From assembly GCA_003993805.1 (NCBI GenBank), contig RSEF01000004.1, positions 13,063,645-13,127,644 on the forward strand: 64,000 nt of DNA. The letters run 5' to 3'. The stretch comes from Himantopus leucocephalus (taxonomy: Eukaryota; Chordata; Aves; Charadriiformes; Recurvirostridae). Made by a program: the position numbers and the translations under genes. Shown here piece by piece: positions 50,901 to 63,922 of the stretch; the first letter of the stretch is position 1; each line of letters starts with the position of its first letter. The notes below the pieces were generated by a model. The model did no database searches, was not told where the DNA came from, and saw nothing but the letters and a program-made list of their open reading frames with translations.

Positions 50901-53900
50901 GGTGGTCTAATCAGATGCCATAAAATCTGGCTGATCAGATGAGTCCCATTTTCTTTTTTTGTAAGGAGATCCTAATGAAGCAGTGCATTGAGGGGATTCA
51001 CAACTTTTGTTCCTCCGTTTGATTATTCAGGTTGGCTGCACCAAGTTCCAAACTAAGCAAGTGGAGTCTAATCCTCTGGGCTGTTTGCATACATGCTGTG
51101 TTTTACGGGAGGCTTATTAAATCCCACTTTGCCAGCTACCAAATTGTGTGCGTCTTATCTTCAGTCTAAATGATCAAAACACTAAAAGATGCATCAAATC
51201 CAGTCATCAAATAGGAATCTACTATTATTGTCTACTCCGGGCTTGCTGGCTAATTTACCAAGCGTAGCAAAAATGAAAAGTACTTCACGCTGCATGCTTC
51301 ATGAATATCTAAACTGGTGCAAAGCAGATGGCATGCTGTATGCATGTTGAGCCAGAGGTTCAGCTTGCAAACTTTGGGGCTGTTTCTTAGTTATAACTAA
51401 ATATTGTAGTGTCATCTGAAGCAATAAAAGTCCAGTAGTACACCCATTTCTGTCCAGTTGTGGGCATGGCAGTTTTGATTTGGCTACTTAAAATGGCATA
51501 TTCTTTCTTTAGAAAAAGATTTGGCACATTTACTTTTACTTACACTTGCACGTAAACAGGACAGTGTTTGTCTCTCTTCCATTGAGTTTCCAGTTTTCTC
51601 TTCCCTTTAACCACTGTTTTATAATTCTCGCTATCTTCGTATCTTCCTCTTTGTGCTGCCCACTGGGACTGCTGCACACAGCTGGGCATTGCTCCCTCAC
51701 GTAAAACGCGTAGATGGCAGCAGCCTCATCCAAGGCCCATTGAAGTCAATACTGTTGAAGTATGAGGCTGCTAGGCCTGCCTTCGTGAGGCGATGAGCTC
51801 CTGCACTCTCTTAGGAATGGGAACTGAAGCATCTAGCCCTCACTTTCTATCTCAGTGAATCAGCAAATGGGAAAATTGCTGAAAGAAACCTCCCAAGATC
51901 ACAAACAATTTGGTTCCTCATCCTCTTTTCAGAATATTGCAGCAAGGAGCAGTGAGACTTTCACAGAACTGTTCGTCAGAAGTAATGAACGCAAACAAGC
52001 GCTTATTCTGTGCTGTAAATGGTGAAAAAGCTGCACCAGTGTAAATGCTTATGGGAGGCATCACCTATACTGAGTGTTTTTCTCTGATTACAGATGCAGT
52101 GGGTTCCCTTTGCAGCCAGAGAAATGAAGGGAAATCTGCTGCCGTGCTGCAGGAAGCCAAACTCTAGCGCTGTGTTAAGCAAAAAGATAACATGCTGCCA
52201 TGCTGTCTTGTGCTCCAAATAAATCCTTATAGTGATGGTAACAGTCTAACAAAAGTTGAAGCAGCTGTTTTAGTTTTGGATTTTTTTCATGTTCCTATTA
52301 TGGTGGCAAGTGCCTTGATTTGGTTTTTCCCATCAAGCAAATTTCTTTCTGTGTGGGAATATTAAGGAAGTCTTCTACTGGAGACGCCAGAACAAAGTCT
52401 CTCTGTGCTTATTGCTGCATTGGTTATGTCCTTCACAGGAGCACAGTAGCCATTAGGGTTTTTTTAATTTTCTTCAACATTTCTTTTCATTTCAAGCTCT
52501 CAGTGAGCAGTTTCTGCTAGTGCTTTCACGCTGCAACACGTCTTGCTTTCATTTTCTGCATTGATTATCAGGAAGTCAAAATTCGTGTGGTAAATTTGCC
52601 TTCAGCCACTGTTCTAATGACTTTCATCAGAGCCCTTTCCATATCATGCCATGTAAGCACTTGACCCCCTACCTTTTATCACCTTCCATAAGTTCAAGTT
52701 ATCCCAATTATCTGCTTTTGTCTTTCAGAGGAGTCCTTAGGTATGCAATGCCCTCCCCATGCCAAGCTGTAGAACCATCTCTGTGGTTGCCTTCCTTATA
52801 GCCACTTGTCCTAGACTGATGGCTCTAAAATTGCTAGCAGAAAATGGTCTGAGAGAGAAACAATAGGGATCGATGATGTTTATCTTCCTCATTTATGCCT
52901 TGGTTTTCAGTCCACCCAGCCTCAAACCACCTGGCTCTGTAGGTATGTGCTTGTGTTTTAGGGAAACCTACCCACATAGCTCTATGGCTTTAATTAGGGT
53001 TCAAATGTGGGTGTCTCTCTAGGTTCAGCTGTGCTGGTACGAGATGCTACCAGGTGTTTGTAACATTCCAGAGGTTACCGCTGCTCAGATTCACCAGCAA
53101 AGCTGTTTACAAGAACACCTCCAGGTTAGCTTTAGGTTAAGCAAACCTGAGTCTGTTTAAACTCTTAAGGTTAACCTGGCTTGTTCTGACCAAAACATCC
53201 TTGGAAGCAAACGCATGAGTAGTGCTGCTAGGGCTGAGGAGGTGATGACCTTTGGCAGATGGCGTTGCAGAGATGCTTGGGGGCAGGCTGCTGAGCAGTA
53301 ACCTTTTCATACAGTTGCCTGTAGAGTACTTGTTTGTCTCATTTTACTAGCGTGATTTCCTATATGGATGTGATTACACCAGAACAAGAATACCTTTTTT
53401 TTTCTTTTCCAGTTTAGTTTGCCACTGCTACATAGGTGAGTGTATCTGCACTACAAAAATCAGTATCATTCCAATGGCAAAATTCTAGTTTTAAAATTCC
53501 CTCTGCAAAGAAAGCAGAGATTACTAGGCTCTTGAGATAGAAGCTATTTTCTACTCTGTGTACTGAGTAGATCAATACACTTTCCGAAGGTTATAGATAT
53601 TGATGGAATAAAAATAGTTAATAACGTTGGCTAATCAACTCTCTACCTATGCAGGATAAGACTATCTTCAACAATAAATATCCTTTAAAAGCACTTAAGA
53701 GTTAGGCTGTGCGTATATGACAGAAAGAGAAACTCTTATTTCTGTAGTTTTCAGTAGTGTGATTTTTCTTTTGGGGGGGAGGGAAGGAAAGTGAAAGGGA
53801 AATGATCAACAGCTGTATTCTGAGGGCAAAAGAGAGCTTTGATCTGTACAGTTCATTTTTTTATATCTCTAACATACCCAGGATTTGTTACCTCACACAG

Positions 53901-54824
53901 AATTTGGTTGAAATGTGCTTAGCAAAGTACTTTGTGTGACTGATTTCCCTGAGATTGGTGGCCTAGCTAATCCCGGTATCACCACCCCTACAACAGTGCC
54001 AAGTGTTTTGGAAGAGTCACATCCCTTGCAACCCTTTTTCATTTCAAAAATCATGAAATGGAGTATTTGCAAGCAACGAGTTGCTGCTCTTTCTCCTCTC
54101 TGTGGTTATACTCTCAGGAAGGTAATGCTCAGAGGTAATTTTAACCGTGTTTCTCTGCAATAGCGGTGGTCACCTGAAATAATTTCAAATACCAGGATAT
54201 CATAGATTGTTTTGTCAGTGATTAGGATCTCTAGGGTACAGAGATTTGTCAGCCATTTGATGTATTTTAGTCAAATGCAGCTGTTTAATGATATTAAAAT
54301 ATTCCTAAGTTTTATCAAGTCAGATTGCACATGCTGTGATAGAAAAGCCTGTATCATCCTCTGTTTGTTCAACACTGCTCCCCTTGAATAAATAAAATAT
54401 CCTAACAGTTTCCAGTGTCAAATGAACTGCTGATTAATGACTTTCAGTCTCGAGTTACACTGGAGAGTGCTAGATACTGTCTGATTTCACTCCCACTTCT
54501 ACTTTATGCATGTTCAGCTCTAACATATGTGTGTTCGATATATAATTTGGAGCAAACCAAACACAGGGCTGTGAGAGGCAGATCAGGGGTTCCCCAGCCA
54601 AACTGCTCATCACCTGGAAGCTAAAGCTAATGTTTGACTCTGTCACAGTGCTAGTTGTCAGTATTAATTATTCCTCAGGCTTCCAAATTCCCTTTTGTCA
54701 GACCAAAAGTGTTTTAAACTAAAAAGCTGAACTGATGTGTAATTGCCTGCTTGCAGTACCTGGTAACCTAACAAGTCATTGAGAGTAAAAGACATCATGA
54801 GTTTTAATTTTTTTTTCTTTTTAG
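44905..54824. other. Intergenic DNA, weak exon-like segments
   Basis: No recognised gene. Short splice-site pairs on the + strand at 45015-45071, 46439-46502 and 53413-53435 are weak and are treated as findings. POU octamers lie at 49486-49493 and 50498-50505, and the block 50220-51320 is dense in homeodomain-type motifs. Confidence 0.5.
50220..51320. promoter_or_regulatory. Candidate distal enhancer cluster
   Basis: About 1.1 kb of unique AT-rich sequence contains repeated homeodomain cores (TTTTAATTG, CTTAATTTAG, TCTAATTGG, TTATTAAATC), a POU octamer (50498-50505), GTTTGCATA near 51086, ATGATCAAAAC near 51170, and a nuclear-receptor-like GGTCCAAAGTTCA at 50828-50840. It is about 25 kb downstream of SOX3. 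The call rests on motif density and texture only. Confidence 0.25.
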
Positions 54825-54960
54825 GTCAGGTGCTAATGTGCTGCTTGAGCATCCAAACGTAAATAGGAAAGTTTGCAAGACTGCTTTAAAGACATCTGTT
54901 GTGGGTTCTGCTGTTGAGAAGTTGGAAAGAAGGCTAAAGCATGAAGATTATACTTTCAAG
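54825..54960 (+). CDS. Candidate internal exon of an unknown gene
   Basis: A strong acceptor (long T-rich tract then TTTTTAG, ending at 54824) and a donor (TTCAAG|GTAAAA, GT at 54961) bound 136 bp. With one leading base, the segment is open for 45 codons starting SGANVLLEHPNVNRK and ending LKHEDYTFK, charged and helix-like. An in-frame stop follows just past the donor. I do not recognise the protein and found no partner exon with certainty. It could be a lncRNA exon, an exon of an undescribed gene, or chance. Confidence 0.25.
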
Positions 54961-57900
54961 GTAAAAATGTTTACTCTCCTCTAATGTTAAATACTTGGGG
55001 TNTTTTTTTTTTTTTTTTTTTCATTAAAAAAACACCACGCAACAAAACAGACACACACACATGTTCAGACTTCGGTAGGTTTAGACTGATGTTTTACTTG
55101 AAATAACACTTTATTGATGGGATTCCCCAATTTCCAAGGAAGAAAAGCTGATTATCTTCGGAGGCAGCCTTATACAGAACAGCAGACCCCCACCAGCCTT
55201 CCGCTCCAGACTGGATCAATGCAGAGAAGTGCTCTTTGATGGACTTTCAGGCCCTGTGATCTCCCAGCCCTGGGGGTTTAAAGGATGAGCATATCAATCC
55301 AGGACCACTGAACTGCATTTCCATTGCATGAGGGCTCCTCCTCCTGGCTTTGTCCGGACAAACTCGACTCCTCCTACTTTTGTCACTATTCTTTCATGCT
55401 TTGTTTAGCAAACACAAAAAAAGCTTTGTTTGTTGCTGGGTCTTTTTTAAGCTTTGCATAAAACAGTTTAAAGTGCCGTAATGCTGTGTACCTGTGATCA
55501 CCTTCAGGGTCAAAATCAGTTTACAACAGATTAACCTATTTATCTTTTTTCCCCTCCTGTTTTATAATTTGCACAAATACAGATTGTTGTTCTGATGAGC
55601 GTAGGCTTCCTACTTTATTCTAAATTCTGACTTTGCAAGAGTCGCTAACTCTGTGGATTTCCCTGGGAACAGTCTTCTAGAAGACAGCACATGTGTGCCT
55701 GCCTTTCTTTACTGCTGTTGTCCTGCTGTGTTTCAGCATACTGAGCAAGAAGAAAACTGGCCACATGTAATTTGCACTGGTGCAATTATTTTCCTTGCCC
55801 TAATAGGTGACATTAAAAATGTGTGTGTTTATGTTTAAATTTTGATTTCAGCTGTGAAGCTTGTTACAACTAGTGTTATAGATCCTCTATTTCTGGTATC
55901 ACCTCCCTCTAAAACAAACAAAAAAACCCCCACTCTCTGGTATATTACCCCTTCTGCCCACTGCTTTGGGGTAGATCACACCTAAGTTTTGAAGTGAGAA
56001 ATGCTCATCAAGTATTGTGCATTTTTAATAGTGAAGATCAATGAAATAACTCACCCAGTACTATGATAGATTCTTCATTATTTGCATCCTTTAAAACTGT
56101 TTCCCGTGCAAAAGGTCTGAGTCCACAGGAGGATAAATTTGTAGTTATTCGTATTAAACTGGAAATAGCAGTATAGGCAATGTTATTCACACCTTCCTCC
56201 CCAAACCATTGTGTTCGCACAATCCATGAATTGAATGGTTTCCCAAAATGCTAAGGAAGTGTAGCGCTAGGGGAAGGGCATTGCCTGGTGCTGTCTTGCC
56301 ATATCACACCCAAAGTCTCCAGAGATGCTCACAAAAGTCATGTTAGATGAAATGGTGGAGTAATCCATCACCTTGGGAGACTTTGGCATTTATGCAGATG
56401 ATGACTTCCTACAGGGCTCCTTTCTGAAGCGTTCATAGGTTTTCCCACAGGTAAGTCTTCAAAATCTTAATGTGATTGAGCATATCATAGCAGGAGTCCT
56501 CATGTGCTGAACTCAAACCGCTCCTTTTCCAGTTCCCAGCAAAAAAAAGTTGCCCCCCCTGCTCCAGAAACCCCTTATGTACTCCCTTTATTACAAAGGG
56601 CAGAAGAACTACAGCTCTGTGCTGCTCTTCTAATATTCTTGGATTATGTTTTGCTGAAGGACACTGATCATAAAGCATTGCAACATCCTGGTAGCAAGGA
56701 CTAAAAACTAGTGCTCTGAAGAGATGGCCTTGGAAACTTTTGCCAAGAGCAGTCTTATCTGAACACGCCAGTCAGGAGCTGGGTTGGATGCCACAGATCC
56801 ATCTCAGCCAAGCCTCAGGCTACAGCCAGGCACGGAAAGAGCTCTTGTAGCCCTGATGGATGGGGCTGATCCTAATGGACTCACTGTAGCACTTGACTAT
56901 TATTGATCCCTGTGCATGTTCGTCTGTCCTATTTCCCAGAGCTGTACGAGCGTAAAGGAAACATTCTGAAGTGGGTCAGTCCTTATTTCTTAGATTGAGC
57001 GAGGGAAGCCCCTCTGAGCTCAGCCTGCTTCCTGGTGATCAGAGCTCCTGCCCTGGGCATGGTCAGGGGGCTCAGGTATGGTTTAAACTCTCAGCCCTGT
57101 GGTAAGGGGAGGTCTTGATCCTTATACCCTTTTCTCCTGCTTACAGCTCTGCAGTCCTGTCACTTACTGACCCAGTGGGGGCTGCTTGTGGTAGAAGTAC
57201 TGTGCCAAAAGAAGATAGTAGTCTTCTCTCAGTTTAGTGAACCGAACTGTGTGAGAGAATAGGAACAGACACATTGGGACTACAGCACCAGTAGGACTGT
57301 AGATTGGCTCAGCCGTCTTCCGTGACTGTCTTCTGCATAATCACACTTCTCTGAAGCGTGAGGAGAACGGAAGAACTGGTGAAACAAGTAAAGCCAAAGA
57401 GCCAGAAAGTCATGAACTAGATGAGTTTGCTGCCTTCTCTAGGTCACCCATTTGCAGCATGATTTCTTGGCTGACCTTATGTTAAATTTTATTTGGCAGG
57501 GCTGAGGTTGTATAAAGGCCAGACATCCCTCTGCTGCATACTTTAAGGAGAGGTAAGTGTTTAGGGGTTAAGGTGGGGAAGCGTGGGACTGGGATAGGAC
57601 TGTATGCAGCCTTGTGCTCCTTTTGAACTCCTTGCTGCTACAGATGCCTACAACCATGGCAGCAAATTTCCCCTTTCCATCTGCCATAAGAGGTGTCCCA
57701 TTCAATTGGGCCTGGGTCTGACCAGGATGACCTATGCATTCCTGACCTCCCGACCATTCAGCGAGGCCACACATCCTGAAAACTTCAGTACAAAAGACAG
57801 CTATCAGCTCCCTTTGCTTAGCAACAATCATTACCGTGAGCACATCAGCCTGATGTTCTGCACTGAGGACTGACTCTTTAATGCAAAGTGCAGTTCAAGG

Positions 57901-60900
57901 TCTCTGCCTTAACTCTCAAGAGTCCTTTGCAGCACTGGCTTCATCATTCCCCCCGGACAGCTCTGTTGCAAAGATGCAGTGGTAAACTGGGAGGTGATAG
58001 GAAAACCTCTGTGGGGATTTCAGGGCTGCAGAAGCAAGACAGGTTGAGCTCCTGTCATATGTAACTGGCTTTTCCTGAGCGTTTCATCTTGGGCTCCCTC
58101 TTTTGCTCATACACACATATAGACAATGAAAAAACTTAAAGTCTGCCCCAAATATTCCTCGTGTGAAAGAAAAAAGGGTAACTGATGCCATTGTTGCAGT
58201 TTATAGGTATTTCTAAAGCATTTGAATGCAACTGTGATGGGGCAATAAAAGTACCCAAGGAGAACTCAAGCGAAGCCCAGGTTTAAAGTATTGACTCTGC
58301 TAGCCTCTGAGTCTGGGAATGATGTTACATCCGTAAATCAAAATGGTCCGACCAGCCCCTTTGGAAGGAAACCATCTTGTAAAGCAACATTCAAACCTGC
58401 AGACTGTGACAAAGCAATAAATTCAATCCTCAAGAATTTGCTTTCAGAAGCCCTATTGTACCTACTGTCTTGCTAATGAGTAAGTCTCTAAGACTCTTAG
58501 AAATAACCAGGTAAGAAAAGACTCTCGCTTTTAGTATAGTATAATTTGACAAGACTTCTATGTTCATGCAGAAAGCAGGAGCTGGAGATATTCTGAACAT
58601 GTGGAGGGTAACTGGAATCCCCTTTGCATTCCATGTATTAAGAGATAATTGTACCTTTCAAGAAGAATCATCTATTTCGTTTGAATACAACAGATTTCTG
58701 TAATAGAATTAGGGGAAAAAAACCCTTAATCCCTGTACTTAGAGAATCAATGGAAGTGGTGCTGTGGAGACCCATCTTCCATTTCCAGCTATTCCAGATG
58801 TATTCCTCCCTTCTTTTCTCAGGCTGCATCTGTTCTTCCCTGCTTAGGGTTTGGCAGCCCTTTTTGATCAATGCTTGTGTGAGTATTTCTTGTTGTAGTC
58901 TAAATAAGCTGTGTTAGCTTAAGTAATGAAAATAACAGGGTTTTTTTGCTAACCGATGTTGTTTTCATGGAAGTGGCACAAGTGCAGTTGGAAGTGGCCA
59001 CATGGCCTAAAGCAGTTCGCTCTGTGGCTTCCCGTACCACTGTCTGGAGCAGAAGTCGGCCAGCATCCTCACGTGGGAAGCGCAGTGGCCCAAAGCTGAT
59101 CTCCTGCTCTGCCTCTCCACTTGCAAACACATCTGCCACTACGACTCCTCAGTTCTTCAAAAGATTCCTTGCTAAATCAATTAGTACTGAGTCCTGACCT
59201 GCATCATCATTTATGCTAGGCGATGGCATCACTTAATACTGCTGCAAGAGAAATACTTCTTCAATAATTATCTGCTAATTAACAGGCACATCATAAAACT
59301 CATTCCACATAGATTGAGTGTTTGCAGAGTGGAACTTGTCCTGCATAAATCAGAAGAACCCTCCACCCTATTTTTTTCTCTTTTTAGTTAGTCCTCCATC
59401 TGCTACAAACGCATTAGTACACGTCCTGCAGTTAAGCAGGAACACCTGCCTCCTCCTCCGGAGCCTGGCTGTCAGGGCAGGAGTGCGTTACCTTTCATAC
59501 CAGACCCGTGTGTTGCGGCCAGTGTGCAAGAAGTTGTGGATTCACTCGTCTTACCCCCATCACCTCCAAATCTCTCATTGTTAAACTGTGGGTGAAGCAG
59601 CGAAGCATTGCTCTGTGATGGAAGGGTACCCTGCGATATACATCCCATCAGTGTGGAATGTGATTCTGCCAAGTGGTCAGCTTGGGAGGGTTATTGGAAA
59701 ATAAGGGATATGGTGAATATAATTCTGGAAAGTACTGATGAAAGGCGAGGATTTTGAGTCCAGCAATCAAACAAAAATAAACATAACTCACAGAAGGTAG
59801 TGCAAATAGCAGCAACAGGAGTTATTCTGAAATGGTCTTGCTATCTAAAGCACAAGCCTTAAATTCATAATTTTTATTAATTGTATTAACTTAGTTTCAG
59901 TTTTTTTACTTTGTTAGATTTGAAGTTCTGGAAAATGGCTGTACCACTAGTCTTCCTAAAGCTACCAAAAATCCTACATCTCTAAGCAGGTGATCTTCTG
60001 AGAGCAAAGGTTAACTCTCAACCAGTCAGAATCCAGTTTTTAATTGGGAATGAATTCCTAGTTCAAAAATTATGATAGGCTAATTCTCAGGGAAAAAAAG
60101 ATAAAAACAAAACGTAGAAAGAAGTTCTAGGAGTTCTTACAGAAGGAAAAGTAACATAACCACAAGTGTGGTTAGCATTACTTGTTTCAATGTTGTTGGC
60201 TGGAATGGGAAAGGATATTTCCTAATGATCTAAAATTACTGAAGAATATCAGGTAACTGTTAGAGAATTGCACTGGTAATTTCTAGTTTATAGTAAAGGG
60301 CTATAATAATTCAGATCTCATCTTTCATTCACAGATACTATGTTGGAAGTCCTTCAGTCTCATCCTAGTGGCAATTGTTAGCTGTAGCCCGTAGTTCAGT
60401 GGCTTTTTACTCTTTAGTAAAGACAAAGATTAGAAAATTCACCATCTGTGATGAGCTGTGACAACAGAGCCAATTATATTTTAACTATTGAAATCAAGGA
60501 AAAATATGGTACAGGATAAAACTCTTCTCTCTTTCTTTAAGAAACCTAAAGTAGTTCATTTTATTTTCGCTAGAGTCACTTCAGATTTATAGCCAGTTGC
60601 TAAGATAAGACTTTGTCTAGATGTCCTTCAATAGATGGAAAACACGGTATATCTCTGCAGCCTCAGAGGGAATCAATTCACTTTTCATCATTTCAGAATA
60701 CTTCACAATATATGGACAGTGTTTGATGTGGAACAGTCACCAAAGTTTGGGAGAATTCTCTGGCACTTGTTCACAATTCATTTCTTCCTGTTATAGCCTT
60801 ACTATTACGTTTCAGAATGACCACCTTATCTACAGTAATATTTGGAAATTAAACAATGTTATAAAGGTCATTAAAGTTATTGACAAAAATAATGCAGGCA

Positions 60901-61796
60901 TGGATCAAAGAACTGCACTTTCTCCTTTCCAAGAAAATGTTTGAAAGCCGTGTTATCATCTTCCTGGGGCACTGTAACAATTTTGGCAACTGTGAAGTGC
61001 TGTTCTATACTATTTATGATAACTTATTTTTAAATAACTGTCAACAGCTTCCTCAAACACCTGACACTGGTGATTGTTAGGACTCCAGATGCACAATTTA
61101 CATATGCATTATGAGATGAGACCTGCATGAGCAATTTTGTTACCCGGTATTTTGAATAATTAAGGAAATTTGCCTTAATAGGAAAGCTGGATTTTGTTTT
61201 TTAACATAAACGTAATTACTTTTGTGATCTTATGCCTTAGGATATAGTACTGTTCTCAGACTTTCATTTTGATACAAGCAAACCCTTTCTTCCTAGCTAA
61301 ATGTGTATCATGCTATGGATTAGCCCTGGTATTTAGTCTACTTACTGCCAGGTAGCTCCCAACAGAACATTTATGTCATGTGTATGCCGCAGACTGTTAT
61401 TTGCTTACACAATTGAGACTATGGATTGAGGCTTGTAATTAATTAATGTTGTTTCCTATCCATTTCGCAGTGACAATCTCCTGAAGAGCCAAGCTGCCTA
61501 TCTGAGTGCCCATGCCTGGGAGTTCTCACCCTTCTACCTCTTCATTCACACTTGTCTGTCGTGTGCTGGAAACCAGTGGTGGGGTAAGCTCTTTCAGTGT
61601 TAGCTTTTTACTCTGTATTAGGAGCTTTGATTTTTGTGCAAAATTACCATTGACCTCAGAAAATCCCACTGCAGCCTGCGGCTAGCTAGCCAAGGGCAGC
61701 TTCCCAAATAGTGGATACCGCTTGTGGGAATACAACAAGGAGTACAATTTTGGGGACAGAGTGAATTTTCCCAAAGGGAAAGGCAGTGGCAGCCAC

Positions 61797-61797
<1 letters not shown>

Positions 61798-61874
<77 letters not shown>
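61798..61874. repeat. Compound microsatellite (ATT)n(GTT)n
   Basis: About 14 ATT units (61798-61839) pass directly into about 11 GTT units (61840-61874). A compound trinucleotide array like this should be highly length-variable. A minus-strand open frame across it is an artefact of period three. Confidence 0.97.
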
Positions 61875-62559
61875 GGTAAGCATTAGAAATGGTGAATGTG
61901 TAATGATAAGCCTAGAATGCCTTTCAGCATACACTTTTTTTACAACATTAGCGGACTGATAATGTCTTTTGCCATTTAGGTAGTGTTCTCAAAACAAGAG
62001 AGCAGAGGGGCTTTCTGCACGGAAGGGACAGTGTCCTGGTTGTCCACCAAGGTGAAGACTGTACCTTGCCAGGGCCAGGCACTGTGCAGATGAAGTTCAC
62101 TTTTGCAGTAGGACAAGGTGCGTGGGTAGTTTGAGTGGTATCTGCAAGTTTTAGGTGCGTGTGCTCCTTTTTGTGAGCTGAACATGGGCACCTGATGGCC
62201 AGGGCTCCAGTGCAGCTCCTGTAATTCAGTCCCCAAAATCCAGCTCTTATCTTTGGGTACATTAGATGTGTTCATGCACGGCTACTGCAACTCTGACAAG
62301 TGACTTTCTAAAATTAAAGTGGCATACCAAAGGCCTCTTACCGTCTCAGACAACCAGATTTCAAACAGTTGTTGCAGCTTGGCTTGGGGTTTTCTCCTCC
62401 ACTGTGTGTCCAACCTGCGGCTGGTTCCGTCTAGTTATATTAAACATATCTCAGTTCTGGCAAAACATTTGCAGTGAATACCTGCTTGCTTCAGCTTTGT
62501 AAGTGGAATTTTTCATTCATTTTGTCTTGCAGACTTTTTACAGGAGGTTATATCTGTTA

Positions 62560-62860
62560 AGATTATTTTCTCTTCTTAAGCTGTCATTGCTTTTTTCTTT
62601 CACAAGTTTCCATGGAGATTTTATTTAAATAGCTCCTGGATCCTATTTAATTCATAAATCAGAAATCTATAAACCACACCTCTCTCTTTTTTAAGTGTAC
62701 AAGGACATTTTTTGAAAGAGGATGTCGTTCATCGGCTTGTCAGTCAAATGTGTATTTGCAAACATTGGGGCTTAGGTCTGACAGAGCAGGGACTCATGAT
62801 TTGAACAGATTTACTTTGTTCATAAAACAGTTGGAAGAAGAGGTGACTGACAAGAGCATA
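62560..62860. promoter_or_regulatory. Candidate conserved non-coding block
   Basis: Unique sequence carrying ATTTTATTTAAATAG, ATTTAATTCATAAATC, AACCACACC, GTCAGTCAAATG, ATTTGCAAAC and TACTTTGTTCATAA (SOX-like) within 300 bp. The texture resembles deeply conserved enhancers near developmental genes. Conservation is not testable here. Confidence 0.2.
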
Positions 62861-63874
62861 CTAACCAAAATACAGTTCATGTGATTTCAAAGCATCAGAA
62901 GTGCTTTTTTTCCCCAAGCTTTTTCCATAGTTAATTTGTGTGACATATCATGTCTTAGAAATAAAGTATTTTATTTTCATCTGAATAAATGGAAGTCTTG
63001 AGCAAAAGATTTTAATATCATGAATATGGCAAACAAAATAATCTTTGCATATTTCTAATGTTCCCAAGTGTTTTTTTTTTTTAAAAGAAAAAGTACTTAC
63101 TAATGCTGAGAAATGATTGCTAAATTAATGTATCTATTAAACACAGGCAGAAGCCAATTTTATTAAATAATATTTGACCATTTTATCGCACTTTTGTCCA
63201 TAGATATACACAATGGTGGGTGATTACCCGATCTGTACAGGGAGGAAACTGCAGCATATAGCAGATGTAGCATTGTGTATCTGGGTCCTTTCACCCCCTT
63301 GGATCACCCCTCGCCAGCTGTTCCCTGCCCCAGGCATGTGTGAAGCTGCTACCTGTGTCCATTGGAGAGGGTGTTATTTATGTCAGTGAATGATGTCAAT
63401 GGAGTAAAATAAGACTAAGAAAATAGTGATGGGAAGCAAAAGTTGGAAGGATGTTGAATGGTATGTCTGTGTACCAGAGTGATGTTGTCAGTACAAAATA
63501 TTGATACAAATGCCTTGAACTGCCTAGGAAAGGGGGCTACAGTGTGTCGGGGGAAGGAATATTTGCTTTGCATATTTTGATCTCTTTTTGGCACATGTGT
63601 TTCATTCTTACAGTTTGAATATTACTGACTTTTGAATAATTGAGGAAAGAAGCACTGTTTCAGTTTCTGCTTTTTTCATTGAGCAGCCCAACAGGGACCT
63701 GTTTACTTCTCTGGGCCGATGGCTGCTGTGTTCATACAAATAAGAAATAATTGGGACAGATATTCAGAGCAAAAGAATCACACTGGTGTAGCTCTGAGTT
63801 CACTCAACGAAGTTAAAGTGTGGGACTCAGCGCTCTGCATTTCAAGTCTTGTAATTTCTTCCTGGGGGGGGGGG

Positions 63875-63913
63875 NNNNNNNNNNNNNNNNNNNNNNNNNN
63901 NNNNNNNNNNNNN
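63875..63913. other. Assembly gap (39 N) inside a poly-G run
   Basis: Thirty-nine Ns are flanked by G-runs on both sides (63864-63874 and 63914-63922). The gap falls in a homopolymer, as do most other Ns in the window. Confidence 0.98.
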
Positions 63914-63922
63914 GGGGGGGGG

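Larger units (their letters stand above)
54961..63874. other. Intergenic DNA, no gene recognised
   Basis: Unique sequence with only short open frames. A T-run adjacent to N (55002-55021) follows the candidate exon. Strong donor-like sequences (for example at 57553 and 58511) lack convincing partner acceptors. The microsatellite at 61.8 kb and the motif-rich stretch at 62.6-62.8 kb are listed separately. Confidence 0.5.

Noticed and set aside
58291..58476. 61-codon + strand open frame with a protein-like look
   Set aside because: It is short, has no recognised family and no convincing splice sites. Chance is likely.
61686..61934. Minus-strand open frame with poly-Thr/poly-Ile
   Set aside because: It is produced by the (ATT)n(GTT)n microsatellite and is not a gene.
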